Assembly (NCBI RefSeq): GCF_030687535.1
Contig: NZ_CP117437.1
Location: 1,075,501 to 1,139,500 of the forward strand
Direction: 5' to 3'
DNA from: Pseudomonas sp. FP2335
GTDB taxonomy: Bacteria; Pseudomonadota; Gammaproteobacteria; Pseudomonadales; Pseudomonadaceae
Length of the DNA stretch: 64,000 nt
Shown here: positions 7,666 to 19,408 of the stretch, in pieces
How positions within the stretch are numbered: position 1 is the first letter of the stretch
Layout of the letters: every line of letters starts with the position of its first letter
Translations under genes and position numbers: made by a program
Notes under the pieces: model-generated
What the model was told of the DNA's origin: nothing
The model's input: the letters and a program-made list of their open reading frames with translations, nothing else
Database searches by the model: none

Positions 7666-9606
7666 ATGACCTCAGTAAACCAGTTCTGGCGCCGGGCAAG
7701 ACTGCCCCTGGCCGTCAGTCTCGCCTCTACGCTCGCCGGGCCCGCATTCGGCGTCAGTTTCAATATCGGTGAAGTCGAAGGGAGTTTTGACTCGTCTCTT
7801 TCCGTGGGGGCCAGTTGGTCGACGGAAAAGGCCAACAAGAACTTGATCGGTTCCAACAACGGTGGGCACGGTCTCTCGCAGACCTCTGACGATGGGCACC
7901 TGAACTTCAAGCGTGGTGAGACGTTCTCGAAGATCTTCAAGGGCATCCATGACCTGGAACTGAAGTACGGCGATACCGGTGTGTTCGTGCGTGGCAAGTA
8001 CTGGTACGACTTTGAACTCAAGGATGAAAGTCGTCCGTTCAAGGACATCAGCGACAGCAATCGCAAAGAGGGCGCCAAATCCTCCGGCGCGCAGATCCTC
8101 GACGCCTTCATCTACCACAACTACAACATTGCCGATTTGCCGGGCTCGGTGCGTTTCGGCAAGCAGGTGGTCAGCTGGGGTGAAAGTACCTTCATTGGGG
8201 GTGGCATCAACTCCATCAACCCGATCGACGTGTCTGCGTTCCGTCGTCCGGGCGCCGAGATCAAGGAAGGCCTGATTCCGGTCAACATGTTTTATCTGTC
8301 GCAAAGCGTAACGGACAACCTGTCGGTAGACGGTTTCTACCAGTTGGAGTGGGACCAGACCGTTGTCGACAACTGTGGGACATTCTTCTCGCAGCCTGAT
8401 GTGATCGCCGACGGTTGCGACAATAACCTTGCGGTACTGCGAACCCGTCAAGGCTTGTCCAACGCCTTGCCGGCGCCGTTCCGGAATGCGGCGTTCGGTG
8501 CGCTGGCGGCCCAGGGTGTGAACTTCGGCTCGCCGGATGAGGGCGCCATTGTTCGCCGTGGTCCTGACCGTGATGCGCGCGACAGCGGCCAGTTTGGTTT
8601 TGCCGCCCACTACATGTTCGAGCCGCTGGATACCGAGTTCGGCGCTTACTTCATGAACTACCACAGCCGCGCACCGATCTTCAGCGGACGAGGGGCGGCG
8701 GCGAGCAAGTACAGCCCTGCGAACCTGGTTGGGTCATTGATGGGCCAAGGGTTGACCTTGGGACAAGCCAGCGCGATCGCGCCATCGCTGTTGCCGTTCG
8801 TGGTTGCCGGCAACTCGAGTTACTACGTTGAATACCCTGAGGACATCCGCCTGTACGGCCTCAGCTTCTCTACGACGTTGCCTACCGGCACCGCGTGGAG
8901 TGGTGAAATCAGCTACCGTCCGAATGCACCGGTGCAGTTGAACACTACGGACATTCTGTATTCCGGGCTGACGCCTTTGGCCGCGGTCAACCCGGCAGCG
9001 GCCAACTACTCGGTGCTGCAAGGCAAGGCGGACCAGGACCAACCTGGCTATCGCCGTAAGGAAATCACCCAGCTGCAAACCACGTTCACTCACTTTTTCG
9101 ATCAGGTGATGGGGGCTGAGCGACTGACGGTTGTCGGTGAAGTTGGCTTCACTCACGTCGGTGGCCTGGAAAAAACCTCCAAGGCCCGTTACGGCCGCGA
9201 TCCTAGCTACGGCCCTGGCCCACTGCCAAATGGTACGTGCCAGACCTTGAACGCTGGCACCCTGACTGGCGCTGCGCAGAACAACCTGTCGCGCTACTGC
9301 GAAAACGACGGCTTCACCACCGCCAACTCCTGGGGTTATCGCGCCCGCGCCATCTGGGATTACAACAGCGTCTTTGCAGGGATCAACCTCAAGCCTAGCG
9401 TCGCGTGGTCCCATGATGTGAGCGGCTATTCCCCTGGTCCAGGTGGCAACTTCGAAGAAGGCCGCAAGGCCGTCAGCCTTGGCCTGGACGCGGAATACCA
9501 GAACACCTACACCGCAGGCCTGTCGTACACCAACTTCTTTGATGGCAAGTACACCACGGTGGACGACCGGGATTTTGTTGCGCTCAGCTTCGGCATGAAC
9601 TTCTAA
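7666..9606 (+). CDS. DUF1302 family outer-membrane protein
   Basis: A 646-residue protein with a signal peptide: positively charged start, a hydrophobic run LPLAVSLASTLAG and likely cleavage near residue 30. The mature part is rich in aromatic and beta-strand patterns and ends in Phe (LSFGMNF), the C-terminal signature of beta-barrel outer-membrane proteins. It matches DUF1302, found in Pseudomonas next to DUF1329 and acyl-CoA ligases and thought to help hydrophobic compounds cross the outer membrane; this is inferred from context. The ATG has GGAG eight bases upstream. The next gene begins 28 bases after its stop, so they are co-transcribed. A Crc-type motif lies in the leader. Confidence 0.88.
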   Translation: MTSVNQFWRRARLPLAVSLASTLAGPAFGVSFNIGEVEGSFDSSLSVGASWSTEKANKNLIGSNNGGHGLSQTSDDGHLNFKRGETFSKIFKGIHDLELKYGDTGVFVRGKYWYDFELKDESRPFKDISDSNRKEGAKSSGAQILDAFIYHNYNIADLPGSVRFGKQVVSWGESTFIGGGINSINPIDVSAFRRPGAEIKEGLIPVNMFYLSQSVTDNLSVDGFYQLEWDQTVVDNCGTFFSQPDVIADGCDNNLAVLRTRQGLSNALPAPFRNAAFGALAAQGVNFGSPDEGAIVRRGPDRDARDSGQFGFAAHYMFEPLDTEFGAYFMNYHSRAPIFSGRGAAASKYSPANLVGSLMGQGLTLGQASAIAPSLLPFVVAGNSSYYVEYPEDIRLYGLSFSTTLPTGTAWSGEISYRPNAPVQLNTTDILYSGLTPLAAVNPAAANYSVLQGKADQDQPGYRRKEITQLQTTFTHFFDQVMGAERLTVVGEVGFTHVGGLEKTSKARYGRDPSYGPGPLPNGTCQTLNAGTLTGAAQNNLSRYCENDGFTTANSWGYRARAIWDYNSVFAGINLKPSVAWSHDVSGYSPGPGGNFEEGRKAVSLGLDAEYQNTYTAGLSYTNFFDGKYTTVDDRDFVALSFGMNF

Positions 9607-9634
9607 GCGACCGTATTTCAGGAAGAACCAGAAC

Positions 9635-10999
9635 ATGAAAATAACTAAAAGTCTGTTGCACGTGGGTGTGCTTGGGCTGTCGATCCTGGCGAGCAACGTC
9701 ATGGCGGCAGTCTCGGCGGATGAAGCCGCCAAGCTGGGCACGAGCCTGACCCCGATGGGCGCCGAAATGGCCGGTAACGCGGCGGGCACCATTCCCAAGT
9801 GGTCGCCATTGCCGACCAACGCCGGCGCTGTAGATGCCCGTGGTTTCCTGGCCAACCCTTACGCCAGTGAGCAACCGCAATTCACCATCACCGCGCAGAA
9901 CGTCGAACAGTACAAAGACAAGCTGGCACCGGGCCAATACGCAATGTTCAAGCGTTACCCGGACAGCTTCAAGATGCCGGTCTACCCGACCCACCGCGGT
10001 GCCACGGTGCCGGCTGAGGTGTTCGCCTCCATCAAGAAGAACGCCACCACCACCAACCTGGTGTCTGGCGGCAACGGCCTGGAGAACTTCGAAACTGCCG
10101 TGCCGTTCCCGATCCCGAAAAGCGGCGTGGAAGTGATCTGGAACCACATCACCCGCTATCGTGGCGGCAGTGTGACGCGTCTGGTCACCCAGGCCACACC
10201 GCAAACCAACGGTTCGTTCAGCCTGGTGTACTTCAAGGACCAGTTCGTTTTCCGCGACAAGATGAAGGACTTCGACCCGAAAAACCCGGGCAACGTGCTG
10301 TTCTACTTCAAGCAGGAAGTGACTGCCCCGGCACGTCTGGCCGGTGGTGTGCTGCTGGTGCATGAAACCCTGGACCAGGTGAAGGAACCGCGTTCGGCGT
10401 GGGTCTACAACGCCGGCCAGCGCCGTGTGCGCCGGGCGCCGCAGGTGTCCTATGACGGCCCGGGTACTGCTGCCGATGGCCTGCGTACCTCAGACAACCT
10501 CGACATGTACAACGGTGCACCGGACCGCTACGACTGGAAGCTGGAGGGCAAGAAGGAAATCTACATCGCCTCCAACAGCTACAAGCTCGACGATCCGAAG
10601 CTCAAGTACGCCGACATCATCAAGGCTGGCCACATCAACCAGGACTTGGCCCGCTATGAGCTGCGCCGCGTCTGGCACGTGGTCGCGACCTTGAAGGAAG
10701 GCCAGCGCCACATCTACGCCAAGCGTGACTTCTTCATTGACGAAGATACCTGGCAAGCGGCGGTGATTGACCACTACGACGGTCGCGGCCAACTGTGGCG
10801 CGTCGCCGAGGCCCACGCCGAGAACTACTACGACAAGCAAGTGCCGTGGTATGCCGTGGAAACCCTCTACGACCTGCAGTCGGGTCGCTACCTGGCGCTG
10901 GGTATGAAGAACGAAGAGAAGCAGGCGTATAACTTCGGCTTCACCGCTACTACCAGCGACTTCACCCCGGCGGCGTTGCGTCAGGACGGTGTTCGCTAA
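9635..10999 (+). CDS. DUF1329 family periplasmic/outer-membrane-associated protein
   Basis: A 454-residue protein with a clear signal peptide (hydrophobic run VGVLGLSILASNVMA, cleavage after Ala near residue 25). It matches DUF1329, a family with a LolB/LolA-like fold that is almost always encoded beside DUF1302. A partner role in moving a lipid or other hydrophobic ligand between the DUF1302 barrel and the periplasm is inferred from that pairing. AGGAAG precedes the ATG by 9 nt. The gene ends 17 bases before a REP pair, which probably marks the end of the transcript. Confidence 0.87.
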   Translation: MKITKSLLHVGVLGLSILASNVMAAVSADEAAKLGTSLTPMGAEMAGNAAGTIPKWSPLPTNAGAVDARGFLANPYASEQPQFTITAQNVEQYKDKLAPGQYAMFKRYPDSFKMPVYPTHRGATVPAEVFASIKKNATTTNLVSGGNGLENFETAVPFPIPKSGVEVIWNHITRYRGGSVTRLVTQATPQTNGSFSLVYFKDQFVFRDKMKDFDPKNPGNVLFYFKQEVTAPARLAGGVLLVHETLDQVKEPRSAWVYNAGQRRVRRAPQVSYDGPGTAADGLRTSDNLDMYNGAPDRYDWKLEGKKEIYIASNSYKLDDPKLKYADIIKAGHINQDLARYELRRVWHVVATLKEGQRHIYAKRDFFIDEDTWQAAVIDHYDGRGQLWRVAEAHAENYYDKQVPWYAVETLYDLQSGRYLALGMKNEEKQAYNFGFTATTSDFTPAALRQDGVR

Positions 11000-11016
11000 G
11001 CCCTAGCGATTGCCCA

Positions 11017-11106
11017 TGTGGGAGGGGGCTTGCCCCCGATGGCGGCAGGCCAGTCAATTCATCGGTTGACTGACCCGCCTCTATCGGGAGCAAGCCCCCT
11101 CTCACA
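11017..11106. repeat. REP pair (BIME), sister of the one at 5415-5504
   Basis: Inverted units TGTGGGAGGGGGCTTGCCCC and GGAGCAAGCCCCCTCTCACA flank a smaller inverted repeat (GTCAATTCATCGGTTGAC region). It fills the gap between the DUF1329 gene and the LuxR-type regulator and can also act as a transcription barrier. Confidence 0.85.
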
Positions 11107-11190
11107 TTTTTTGTCTCAGTTCTTTTTCAGGCATATGTTGCAAAGATCTACAATCCCGCCGCTTTTACCGCTAGTCTGCGGACATCTGCA

Positions 11191-13953
11191 ATGCCGACAA
11201 CAGCCTTCTACAAGAGCCCGGCGATGACTGATCTGTCCCGAATCCAAGGGCCTGCCAGTGCGGTAATCCCGACCCTGGAAGGTCGCTTCTACAGGCCACC
11301 CCTGCCTGACGGCTACGTGCTGCGACCGCGGCTGTGCGAACGGCTGACCGCCGGGCTGGACGGGCGACTGTTGCTGGTCAGCGCACCCGCCGGGTTTGGC
11401 AAGAGTTCGTTGGCGGTGGAGTTCTGCCAGAGCCTGCCGGCCCACTGGCAAAGCCTGTGGCTGGGCTTGAGCCCACGGGACAGCGACCCCGGACGTTTCC
11501 TCGAGCGCCTGCTCGACGGTTTGCAGCAGTACTTCCCGCAACTCGGCGCCCAATCCCTGGGGCTGCTGAAAATGCGCCAGCGTCACCAACCCTTTGCGTT
11601 TGAAGAATGGCTCGACGGCTTGCTCGACGAACTGACGGTGCATCTATCCACCCGCGCACCGCTATTGCTGGTACTGGATGACTACCATTTGGCCCAGGGG
11701 CCGGTGCTCGACCGTTGTCTGCAGTTTTTCCTCAACCATTTGCCTGATGGCCTGGTGGTATTGGTCACCAGTCGCCAGCGCCCGGACTGGCATCTGGCAC
11801 GTCTGCGCCTGTCCCGGCACCTGCTGGAACTGCATGAGCAAGACCTGCGCCTGACCCATGCCGAGTCCCTTGCCGTACTGGATCGCCATAGCAGCTCATT
11901 GCGCGGTGAAGCTCTCGACAACCTGATCCGCCGCAGTGAGGGTTGGGTCGCCGGCCTGCGCTTCTGGTTGCTGGCCGCTTCCGAAGCGGGCAATGAAGGC
12001 GCGTTGCCGCAAAACCTGCATGGCGGCGAAGGGCTGATCCGCGATTATTTGCTGGAGGAGGTGATCGACTGCCTACCGGCCGATGTGCAGGCCTTCTTGT
12101 TTGACACCGCCCCCATGGAACGTTTTTGCAGCGAGCTGTGCGACGCCGTACGCGAAGCCCACGACAGCGCGGAGAACCTGCGTTACCTGCAAGCCCATCA
12201 AGTGTTCCTGGTGCCACTGGATGATCAGGGCCACTGGTATCGCTACCACCATTTGTTCTCCGATTTGTTGCGGTCCCGGCGCGAAAGCAGCAACGTCTTG
12301 CCGACGGCCAGCCTGCACCTGCGCGCGTGCCGCTGGTTCAATGCCCAGGGTTTGATCGATGAAGCGGTGGAGCAGGCGTTGCGCGCCGGCCATCTGGATG
12401 TGGCCGCTAATCTGGTGCAGAACCTTTCGGAGGAGCAACTGCTGGCCGAGCAAAATGTCGGCATGTTGCTGCGCTGGAAGATGGACTTGCCGGATAGCCT
12501 GCTGATCAGCACGCCACGCCTGATCGTGCTGTATAGCTGGGCCCTGGGCCTGGCCTGCCAATTGGATGCCGCGGAGGAATTATCCGGCTACCTCAGCCGC
12601 TTTCTGCCGGCGCCTTCCGCCACCGCGCAAAAGTCGATGCTGGCCCAGTGGTTGGCGCTCAGTGGCGTTATCGCGCGCGGGCGGGGCAATCGTGAATTGA
12701 CCCAGCGCTATTGCAGTGAAGCGTTGGAAAGTCTGCCGCAGCGACGCTACGGCCAGCGCTTGATGTGCCTGTCGACACTCTCCAACCTGGCCATCGTCGA
12801 CGCCGATTTGTGGCGTGCCCGTGGCTTGAACCGTGAATCCCTGGAGTTGGCGCAACGTGTCGGCAACCCGCTATTTGAAGCCTTGGCCCACTATGACCGC
12901 GCACGCGTCCTACAGGCCCGGGGCGAGATTCTGCGTTCGTTGGATGAAGTGCGTCAGGGCCTGCAACGCTTGCATGGCTTGGCGCCCGAGCGGTTGTACG
13001 CAGTGCGCGCGCGGCTTTCGCTCTATGAAGGCTACCTGTTGTTGGTGCGCTACCAGCCCGATGCGGGCATTGCCCGTTTGCGCGCAGGGCTGGTGGAGGC
13101 TCGCGCCTGCCGCGATATAAGCGTGTTGATCGGGCACTGCGTGATCGCCAGCTTTGAGGGGCGGCGCAATGATTTCTCCAAGGCGTTTGCCGAACTGGCC
13201 GAGGCCGAGCGCTTGATGCATATCTGGGACGTGCCGCCGATTTACTACTTGGCGATGATCACCCTGATCAAGTGCGAACTCTGGCTGGCCCAAGGCCGCA
13301 CCGACCTGGCGGATGCGTGGTTGAACCGCTTGGGGCAAACCTACAATGGTGAGCACGCCGCGGCCGCACCGGAATTTCATCCACACCTGCCACAACATAT
13401 CGGCCTGCAGCAGGCCGCGCTGGAGGCCACGCGTCATCAACCCGCTGCCGCCCTGCAACGTCTCGAAGAACTGGCGCAGCAAGCCCGGAACAGCGGACGC
13501 CAGATGATTGCGCTGATGGCCCTGACCCAGTTGGCGCAATTGCTGCTGGACGGTGGTCACGAAGCCAAGGCCCGTGTGGTTGTGGCTCAGGCCCTGGAGG
13601 CGGGCGCAGGTGGCGCGCTGCAGCCGTTCCAGCGCTTACTGGAAAACCACCCCGATTGGATGCGCGAACAGTTGGGCCAGGACGCCCATGGCTTGCTGAA
13701 TCAGAGCCTGCTGGCGCTGTTGCCGGCGATTGTGGTGGTGGAGGCTGCACCCCTGCAGGAAACCCTCAGTGCACGGGAGCTGGCGGTGCTGCAACTGATC
13801 GCCGAAGGCTGCTCGAACCAGGAGATCAGCAATCGGCTGTTTATCTCGTTGCACACGGTCAAGACCCACGCGAGCCATATCAACAGCAAGCTGGGGGTGG
13901 AGCGCCGCACGCAGGCGGTGGCGCGGGCGCAGGAGTTGCGATTGATTGGTTAG
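11191..13953 (+). CDS. MalT-like LuxR-family transcriptional activator (STAND ATPase)
   Basis: A 920-residue regulator of the large ATP-binding LuxR class. Near residues 66-80 it has a Walker A motif (SAPAGFGKSSLA), near 160 a Walker B-like LLLVLDDYH, then a long helical TPR-like middle, and a C-terminal LuxR helix-turn-helix (LSARELAVLQLIAEGCSNQE, then TVKTHASHINSKLGV). MalT-type proteins need ATP plus an inducer to activate target promoters. An alternative ATG at 11224 gives 909 residues; neither start has a strong ribosome site. It follows the DUF1302/DUF1329 genes and is a plausible activator of that module; the inducer is unknown. Confidence 0.88.
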   Translation: MPTTAFYKSPAMTDLSRIQGPASAVIPTLEGRFYRPPLPDGYVLRPRLCERLTAGLDGRLLLVSAPAGFGKSSLAVEFCQSLPAHWQSLWLGLSPRDSDPGRFLERLLDGLQQYFPQLGAQSLGLLKMRQRHQPFAFEEWLDGLLDELTVHLSTRAPLLLVLDDYHLAQGPVLDRCLQFFLNHLPDGLVVLVTSRQRPDWHLARLRLSRHLLELHEQDLRLTHAESLAVLDRHSSSLRGEALDNLIRRSEGWVAGLRFWLLAASEAGNEGALPQNLHGGEGLIRDYLLEEVIDCLPADVQAFLFDTAPMERFCSELCDAVREAHDSAENLRYLQAHQVFLVPLDDQGHWYRYHHLFSDLLRSRRESSNVLPTASLHLRACRWFNAQGLIDEAVEQALRAGHLDVAANLVQNLSEEQLLAEQNVGMLLRWKMDLPDSLLISTPRLIVLYSWALGLACQLDAAEELSGYLSRFLPAPSATAQKSMLAQWLALSGVIARGRGNRELTQRYCSEALESLPQRRYGQRLMCLSTLSNLAIVDADLWRARGLNRESLELAQRVGNPLFEALAHYDRARVLQARGEILRSLDEVRQGLQRLHGLAPERLYAVRARLSLYEGYLLLVRYQPDAGIARLRAGLVEARACRDISVLIGHCVIASFEGRRNDFSKAFAELAEAERLMHIWDVPPIYYLAMITLIKCELWLAQGRTDLADAWLNRLGQTYNGEHAAAAPEFHPHLPQHIGLQQAALEATRHQPAAALQRLEELAQQARNSGRQMIALMALTQLAQLLLDGGHEAKARVVVAQALEAGAGGALQPFQRLLENHPDWMREQLGQDAHGLLNQSLLALLPAIVVVEAAPLQETLSARELAVLQLIAEGCSNQEISNRLFISLHTVKTHASHINSKLGVERRTQAVARAQELRLIG

Positions 13954-14041
13954 CGAGTGACCGCCAGTCTGTTTTAATAGTGCAATTGTTCTGGCGATAT
14001 TCGCCCGAAAGCGACATTTCGTTTGCACTAGAGGACCGCCC

Positions 14042-14686
14042 ATGGACACCGTCAAGCCGACACTCATCCGCGAAACCTTTCCCGTCGGCCCGCTGCAATG
14101 CAACTGCACCATCATCGGCGATCCCATCAGCAAAAAAGCCATCGTGGTCGATCCGGGCGGCAACCATGAGTTGATCCTCGCGCGCCTGGATGCGCTGGGT
14201 CTCAAGGTGGTGAGCATCATCCACACCCATGCTCACCTTGATCACTTCCTGGCGTCCGGCCAATTGAAGGAGAAGACCGGTGCCACCTTGCACCTGCACA
14301 AGGAAGACCAGTTCCTGTGGGACAACCTTGAGATGCAGTGTCAGATGTTTCGCGTGCCCTACACTCCAGTGCCGGCTCCGGATCGCTGGCTGGAACATGA
14401 CGAAGAGTTGGCCTGCGGTTGCGGTGTGGCGTTGCATACGCCAGGGCACACGCCGGGTTCGATGAGCTTCTGGTTTGCCGATGCCAAGTTGCTGATTGCC
14501 GGCGATACGCTGTTTCGGCGTGGCGTGGGACGTACGGACTTGTGGGGCGGGGACCAGGCGACCATCGTGCGCTCGATCAAGCAGCGCCTGTATACCCTGG
14601 ATGAGGGCGCAACGGTGGTGGCAGGGCACGGGCCGGATACCCGGCTGGGGGATGAGATGCGGGAGAACCCGTTTGTACGGGCTTAG
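14042..14686 (+). CDS. Metallo-beta-lactamase-fold hydrolase (glyoxalase II-like, YcbL type)
   Basis: A 214-residue cytoplasmic hydrolase. The zinc motif HTHAHLDH lies near residues 61-68, followed by HTPGHTPGS near 137, GDTLFRRGVGRTDL near 157 and a final AGHGPDT near 200. The GDTLF/GxGRTDL pair is typical of the short YcbL-type glyoxalase II branch, which lacks the C-terminal glutathione-binding domain. It probably hydrolyses a thioester such as S-lactoylglutathione, but substrate specificity is not settled. AGAGGA sits five bases before the ATG. Confidence 0.85.
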   Translation: MDTVKPTLIRETFPVGPLQCNCTIIGDPISKKAIVVDPGGNHELILARLDALGLKVVSIIHTHAHLDHFLASGQLKEKTGATLHLHKEDQFLWDNLEMQCQMFRVPYTPVPAPDRWLEHDEELACGCGVALHTPGHTPGSMSFWFADAKLLIAGDTLFRRGVGRTDLWGGDQATIVRSIKQRLYTLDEGATVVAGHGPDTRLGDEMRENPFVRA

Positions 14687-14908
14687 GAGGAGTGGGGCTG
14701 TTCTATAACCGATAACCGTTGTAGCAAAAACTCAGGTCGCGTTCAGCGTAGGTCTGCTACGGTTTCTAAAGCAGTCTTGGTTCCGAATCTTTTGTTACTG
14801 GTCGGCGCGCGGCCACGGAATTTTTGCTGTTTGTCGCGTTCCAAACTCGGCACAGGTCCATTGCCAATGTCCTTTGCACCATAGAATGCAAAAGTAGGAG
14901 CCTCCTTC

Positions 14909-15682
14909 ATGTTCACTTCGCGTCGTCTGCTTGTTGTCGCCACCGTCGTAGCCCTGTTGTCGGGCTGCGCTACGCCTAACCCTTACGACGGCAGCAGCCA
15001 AGGACAGGCCAGCAATGATTCCGGCGGTATGAGCAAGACCGCCAAGTACGGTGGCCTGGGTGCCCTGGCCGGTGCATTGGCCGGTGCGGCCATCGACCAC
15101 AACAACCGCGGCAAGGGTGCGCTGATCGGTGCGGTGGTTGCCGGTGCCGGTGCTGCGGGCTATGGCTACTACGCCGACCAGCAAGAGAAGAAGCTGCGTG
15201 CAAGCATGGCCAATACCGGGGTCGAAGTGCAGCGCCAGGGTGACCAGATCAAGCTGATCATGCCGGGCAACATTACGTTCGCCACCAACTCGGACGCGAT
15301 CTCCAGCAGCTTCTACCAGCCGCTGAACAACCTGGCCAACTCCCTCAAGCAGTTCAATCAGAACACCATCCAGATCGTCGGCTACACCGACAGCACCGGC
15401 AGCCGCCAGTTGAATATGGACCTGTCCCAGCGTCGTGCACAGAGCGTGGCCAACTACCTGACTTCCCAGGGTGTGAGTTCGGCCAACCTGAGTGTACGTG
15501 GCGCCGGTCCGGATAACCCGATTGCCAGCAACGCCGACGTCAACGGCCGTGCTCAGAACCGTCGAGTAGAGGTCAACCTTGGCCCGATCCCAGGTCAGCA
15601 ATATGGCCAGCCGGGCGCCCAGCAACAAGCGCCACAACCGAACAATCAGTTCCAGGGCAACCCGTACTCGCAGTACCAGTAA
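14909..15682 (+). CDS. OmpA-family lipoprotein with glycine-zipper segment (YiaD-like)
   Basis: A 257-residue lipoprotein. The signal peptide ends in the lipobox LSGC near residue 21. Residues about 48-90 form a glycine-zipper hydrophobic hairpin (GGLGALAGALAG... GALIGAVVAGAG). The C-terminal half is an OmpA peptidoglycan-binding domain, with FATNSDAI, IVGYTDSTGS and the NRRVEVNL ending. The C-terminal tail is rich in Gln, Pro and Asn. It likely anchors the outer membrane to peptidoglycan. GGAG precedes the ATG. The gene stands alone, ending at a strong bidirectional terminator. Confidence 0.9.
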   Translation: MFTSRRLLVVATVVALLSGCATPNPYDGSSQGQASNDSGGMSKTAKYGGLGALAGALAGAAIDHNNRGKGALIGAVVAGAGAAGYGYYADQQEKKLRASMANTGVEVQRQGDQIKLIMPGNITFATNSDAISSSFYQPLNNLANSLKQFNQNTIQIVGYTDSTGSRQLNMDLSQRRAQSVANYLTSQGVSSANLSVRGAGPDNPIASNADVNGRAQNRRVEVNLGPIPGQQYGQPGAQQQAPQPNNQFQGNPYSQYQ

Positions 15683-15695
15683 CACACAGGACCAT

Positions 15696-15736
15696 AAAAA
15701 AGGGCGCCGTGCAGTCAATGCACGGCGCCCTTTTTT
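15696..15736. terminator. Bidirectional intrinsic terminator
   Basis: A perfect 12-pair stem (GGGCGCCGTGCA with TGCACGGCGCCC) with a five-base loop has six A on the left and six T on the right. It can therefore end both the plus-strand OmpA-type gene and the minus-strand lpoA-dolP operon, which converge here. Confidence 0.93.
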
Positions 15737-15752
15737 GTGGCTGACGGTTGGA

Positions 15753-17387
<1,635 letters not shown>

Positions 17388-17388
<1 letters not shown>

Positions 17389-19199
17389 CAGCGCGGGGTG
17401 TCGGGCAGGCGCTGTATGTCGCCGCCAACAAACTTGGCCCATGGCATCTGGCGATCAACACGCTGGCTGGCACTGATGCCCAGGTTGCCAGAGAGACCAT
17501 CAATACGAGTGTCCGGCAGTGCCTTGAGTTGGCCCAGGCGTGGCGCCAGGCGGTAGGCGTCAACGCCCATCGCGTACAGGCGGCCAAGGCTACCATTGGC
17601 TTGCGGCCACTGCGCAGCCACCTGATTGCGCAGCGGGTCGGTGCTGTTGAGCAACCAAGGGGTTTCGCAGAACATCACGTTGGTCATGTCCAGGTATTGG
17701 TTCTTGTCACCGCTGGCACTGAATACGTGGGAGGTCGCATACACCGGTACATCACCGGCGTACTGGAAGTTCAGGGTCGGCTTGATCTGCTGGGCCAACT
17801 GCGGGGTCACGGCCAGGAAGATGAACTCGATGTCCTGACGGCGCGAAGGTTGCGCTGCTACGTCAGTGCCGACCGTGTTTTGCAGGCTCTTGGCGCGGCC
17901 TTCGCTTTTGCGCAGTTGGAACAGGTCGGCGATTTGCTGGGCCAGGGCGACCGGCTGGTCGACGTATTCCACGCCGACAACGGTACCGCCGTTGGCTTCC
18001 CAATCCTGGCGGAAGGCCTTGTAGACACGTTCACCCCATTCACCACGCGGCACCATGGCGGCTGCACGATGCAAACCGTCGGCGCGGGCACGACGCGAGA
18101 CTTCACGGGCTTCATCTTCAGCGGCCAGGCCGAACTGGAACAATTGCGCCGGGTTCTGGTCGGCCTCGCTGTAGTTCAGTGCCAGGGTGGTGATCGGCAG
18201 TTGCGGGCGTGCGCTCAGCTGTTTGACCAGCGGTTTTTCCAGCGGGCCGACCACCAGTTGCACGCCGGCAGCCTGGGCCTTGGCGTAGAAGTCGTCGATG
18301 GAGGTCAGGCGCGAGCTGTCAAAGAACTCGATGACCGGCGGCTTCTGCCCGGCCTGCTGAGCCTGGTAGTGCGCCGCCATGAAACCTTCACGCAGCGCTT
18401 TGCCGACGGAGGCCAGCGGGCCTTCCTGCGGCAGCAACAGGGCGATCTTGTTCAGGGGCTGGCTGGCCAGTTCCTTGAGCTTGGTCAGTGGCAACGGCAG
18501 TTGTACGGCTGCCGGGTGGCTTGGGTTCTGCGCGCGCCAGGTGTCGATGGCGGCTTGTTGTTGCTCCAGGGTGCCGGCACCTTTGACCGCTTGGGCCAGG
18601 GTGATCCAGCCGTCGAGCGTTGGGTTGCCGCTGGCTTGCAGTTGGTCGGCAGGCACTGCAGCAATCAAGGTCCAGATGGCTTCGTGGTTGTTTTTGGCTG
18701 CATCACCGCTGAGCAGTGGGGCCATGGCCACGCGTTCGCGGGCGGCGGCCAGCGTCTGGCCATCGGCTTCATAGGCGCGGGCGTGCACGCTGCCGGTGCG
18801 CAGCTGTTGTTCGGGCGGCAGGTCCTTCAGGTTTTGCAGGCTTGGGTGGCTCAGGGCGGTCAACGCCGCCTTGGGCTGGTTGCGCGCCATGGCCAGTTCG
18901 GCAGCCAGGGTACTGGCAAATACTTGCGCGGCTGGTTTCAGGACGTCCAGGGGCACCTGCGCAAGAATCTGCGACGAGCGGCCTGGATTGTTTTGGTGGT
19001 AAGCCATGTCTGCCGCACTCAGGCGCAGCAAAGCGGCCTTTTCTGGCGTCTTGGCGGAGGTGGCCTGTTCGAGCAGTTGCTCGATACTGGCGTCCGGGGT
19101 CCGTGGGAGGTCGCCAAGGCTGGACGAGGGCGAGCTGGCGCAAGCGGCCAACAGGGCAGCGAGGCAGAGGGCGGAGAGCAGCCGCAGGCAAGCGATCAT
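17388..19199 (-). CDS. lpoA: Penicillin-binding protein activator LpoA
   Basis: A 603-residue outer-membrane lipoprotein. The signal peptide ends with the lipobox LAAC near residue 20. The N-terminal part is TPR-like helical and the C-terminal part is a periplasmic-binding-protein-like domain (LLLPQEGPLASVGKALREG and onward), as in LpoA. LpoA reaches through the peptidoglycan to activate PBP1A. The start at 19199 is preferred over an ATG eight codons upstream because AGGAA lies seven bases before it and the signal peptide then starts properly. It heads the lpoA-yraN-gmhA-dolP operon, divergent from rsmI. Confidence 0.92.
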
Positions 19200-19408
19200 G
19201 TAAGTGTTCCTGATACCGATCAAATTAGCGTGGAATTGTACCCAAGCACTGGCCCAGGCGCGATGTTACTGGCGTGAAACCGTCGAATTAGGTCGTGCAA
19301 ATGTTGCTGGTGGCCATCATTGGCTGAAAAGGCATCGGCCGTGATGGCATATTTTCAAGGCGTCTACGCGTTACAATGCGGCTTTTGCCAACCATCGAGG
19401 TGTGCGTT

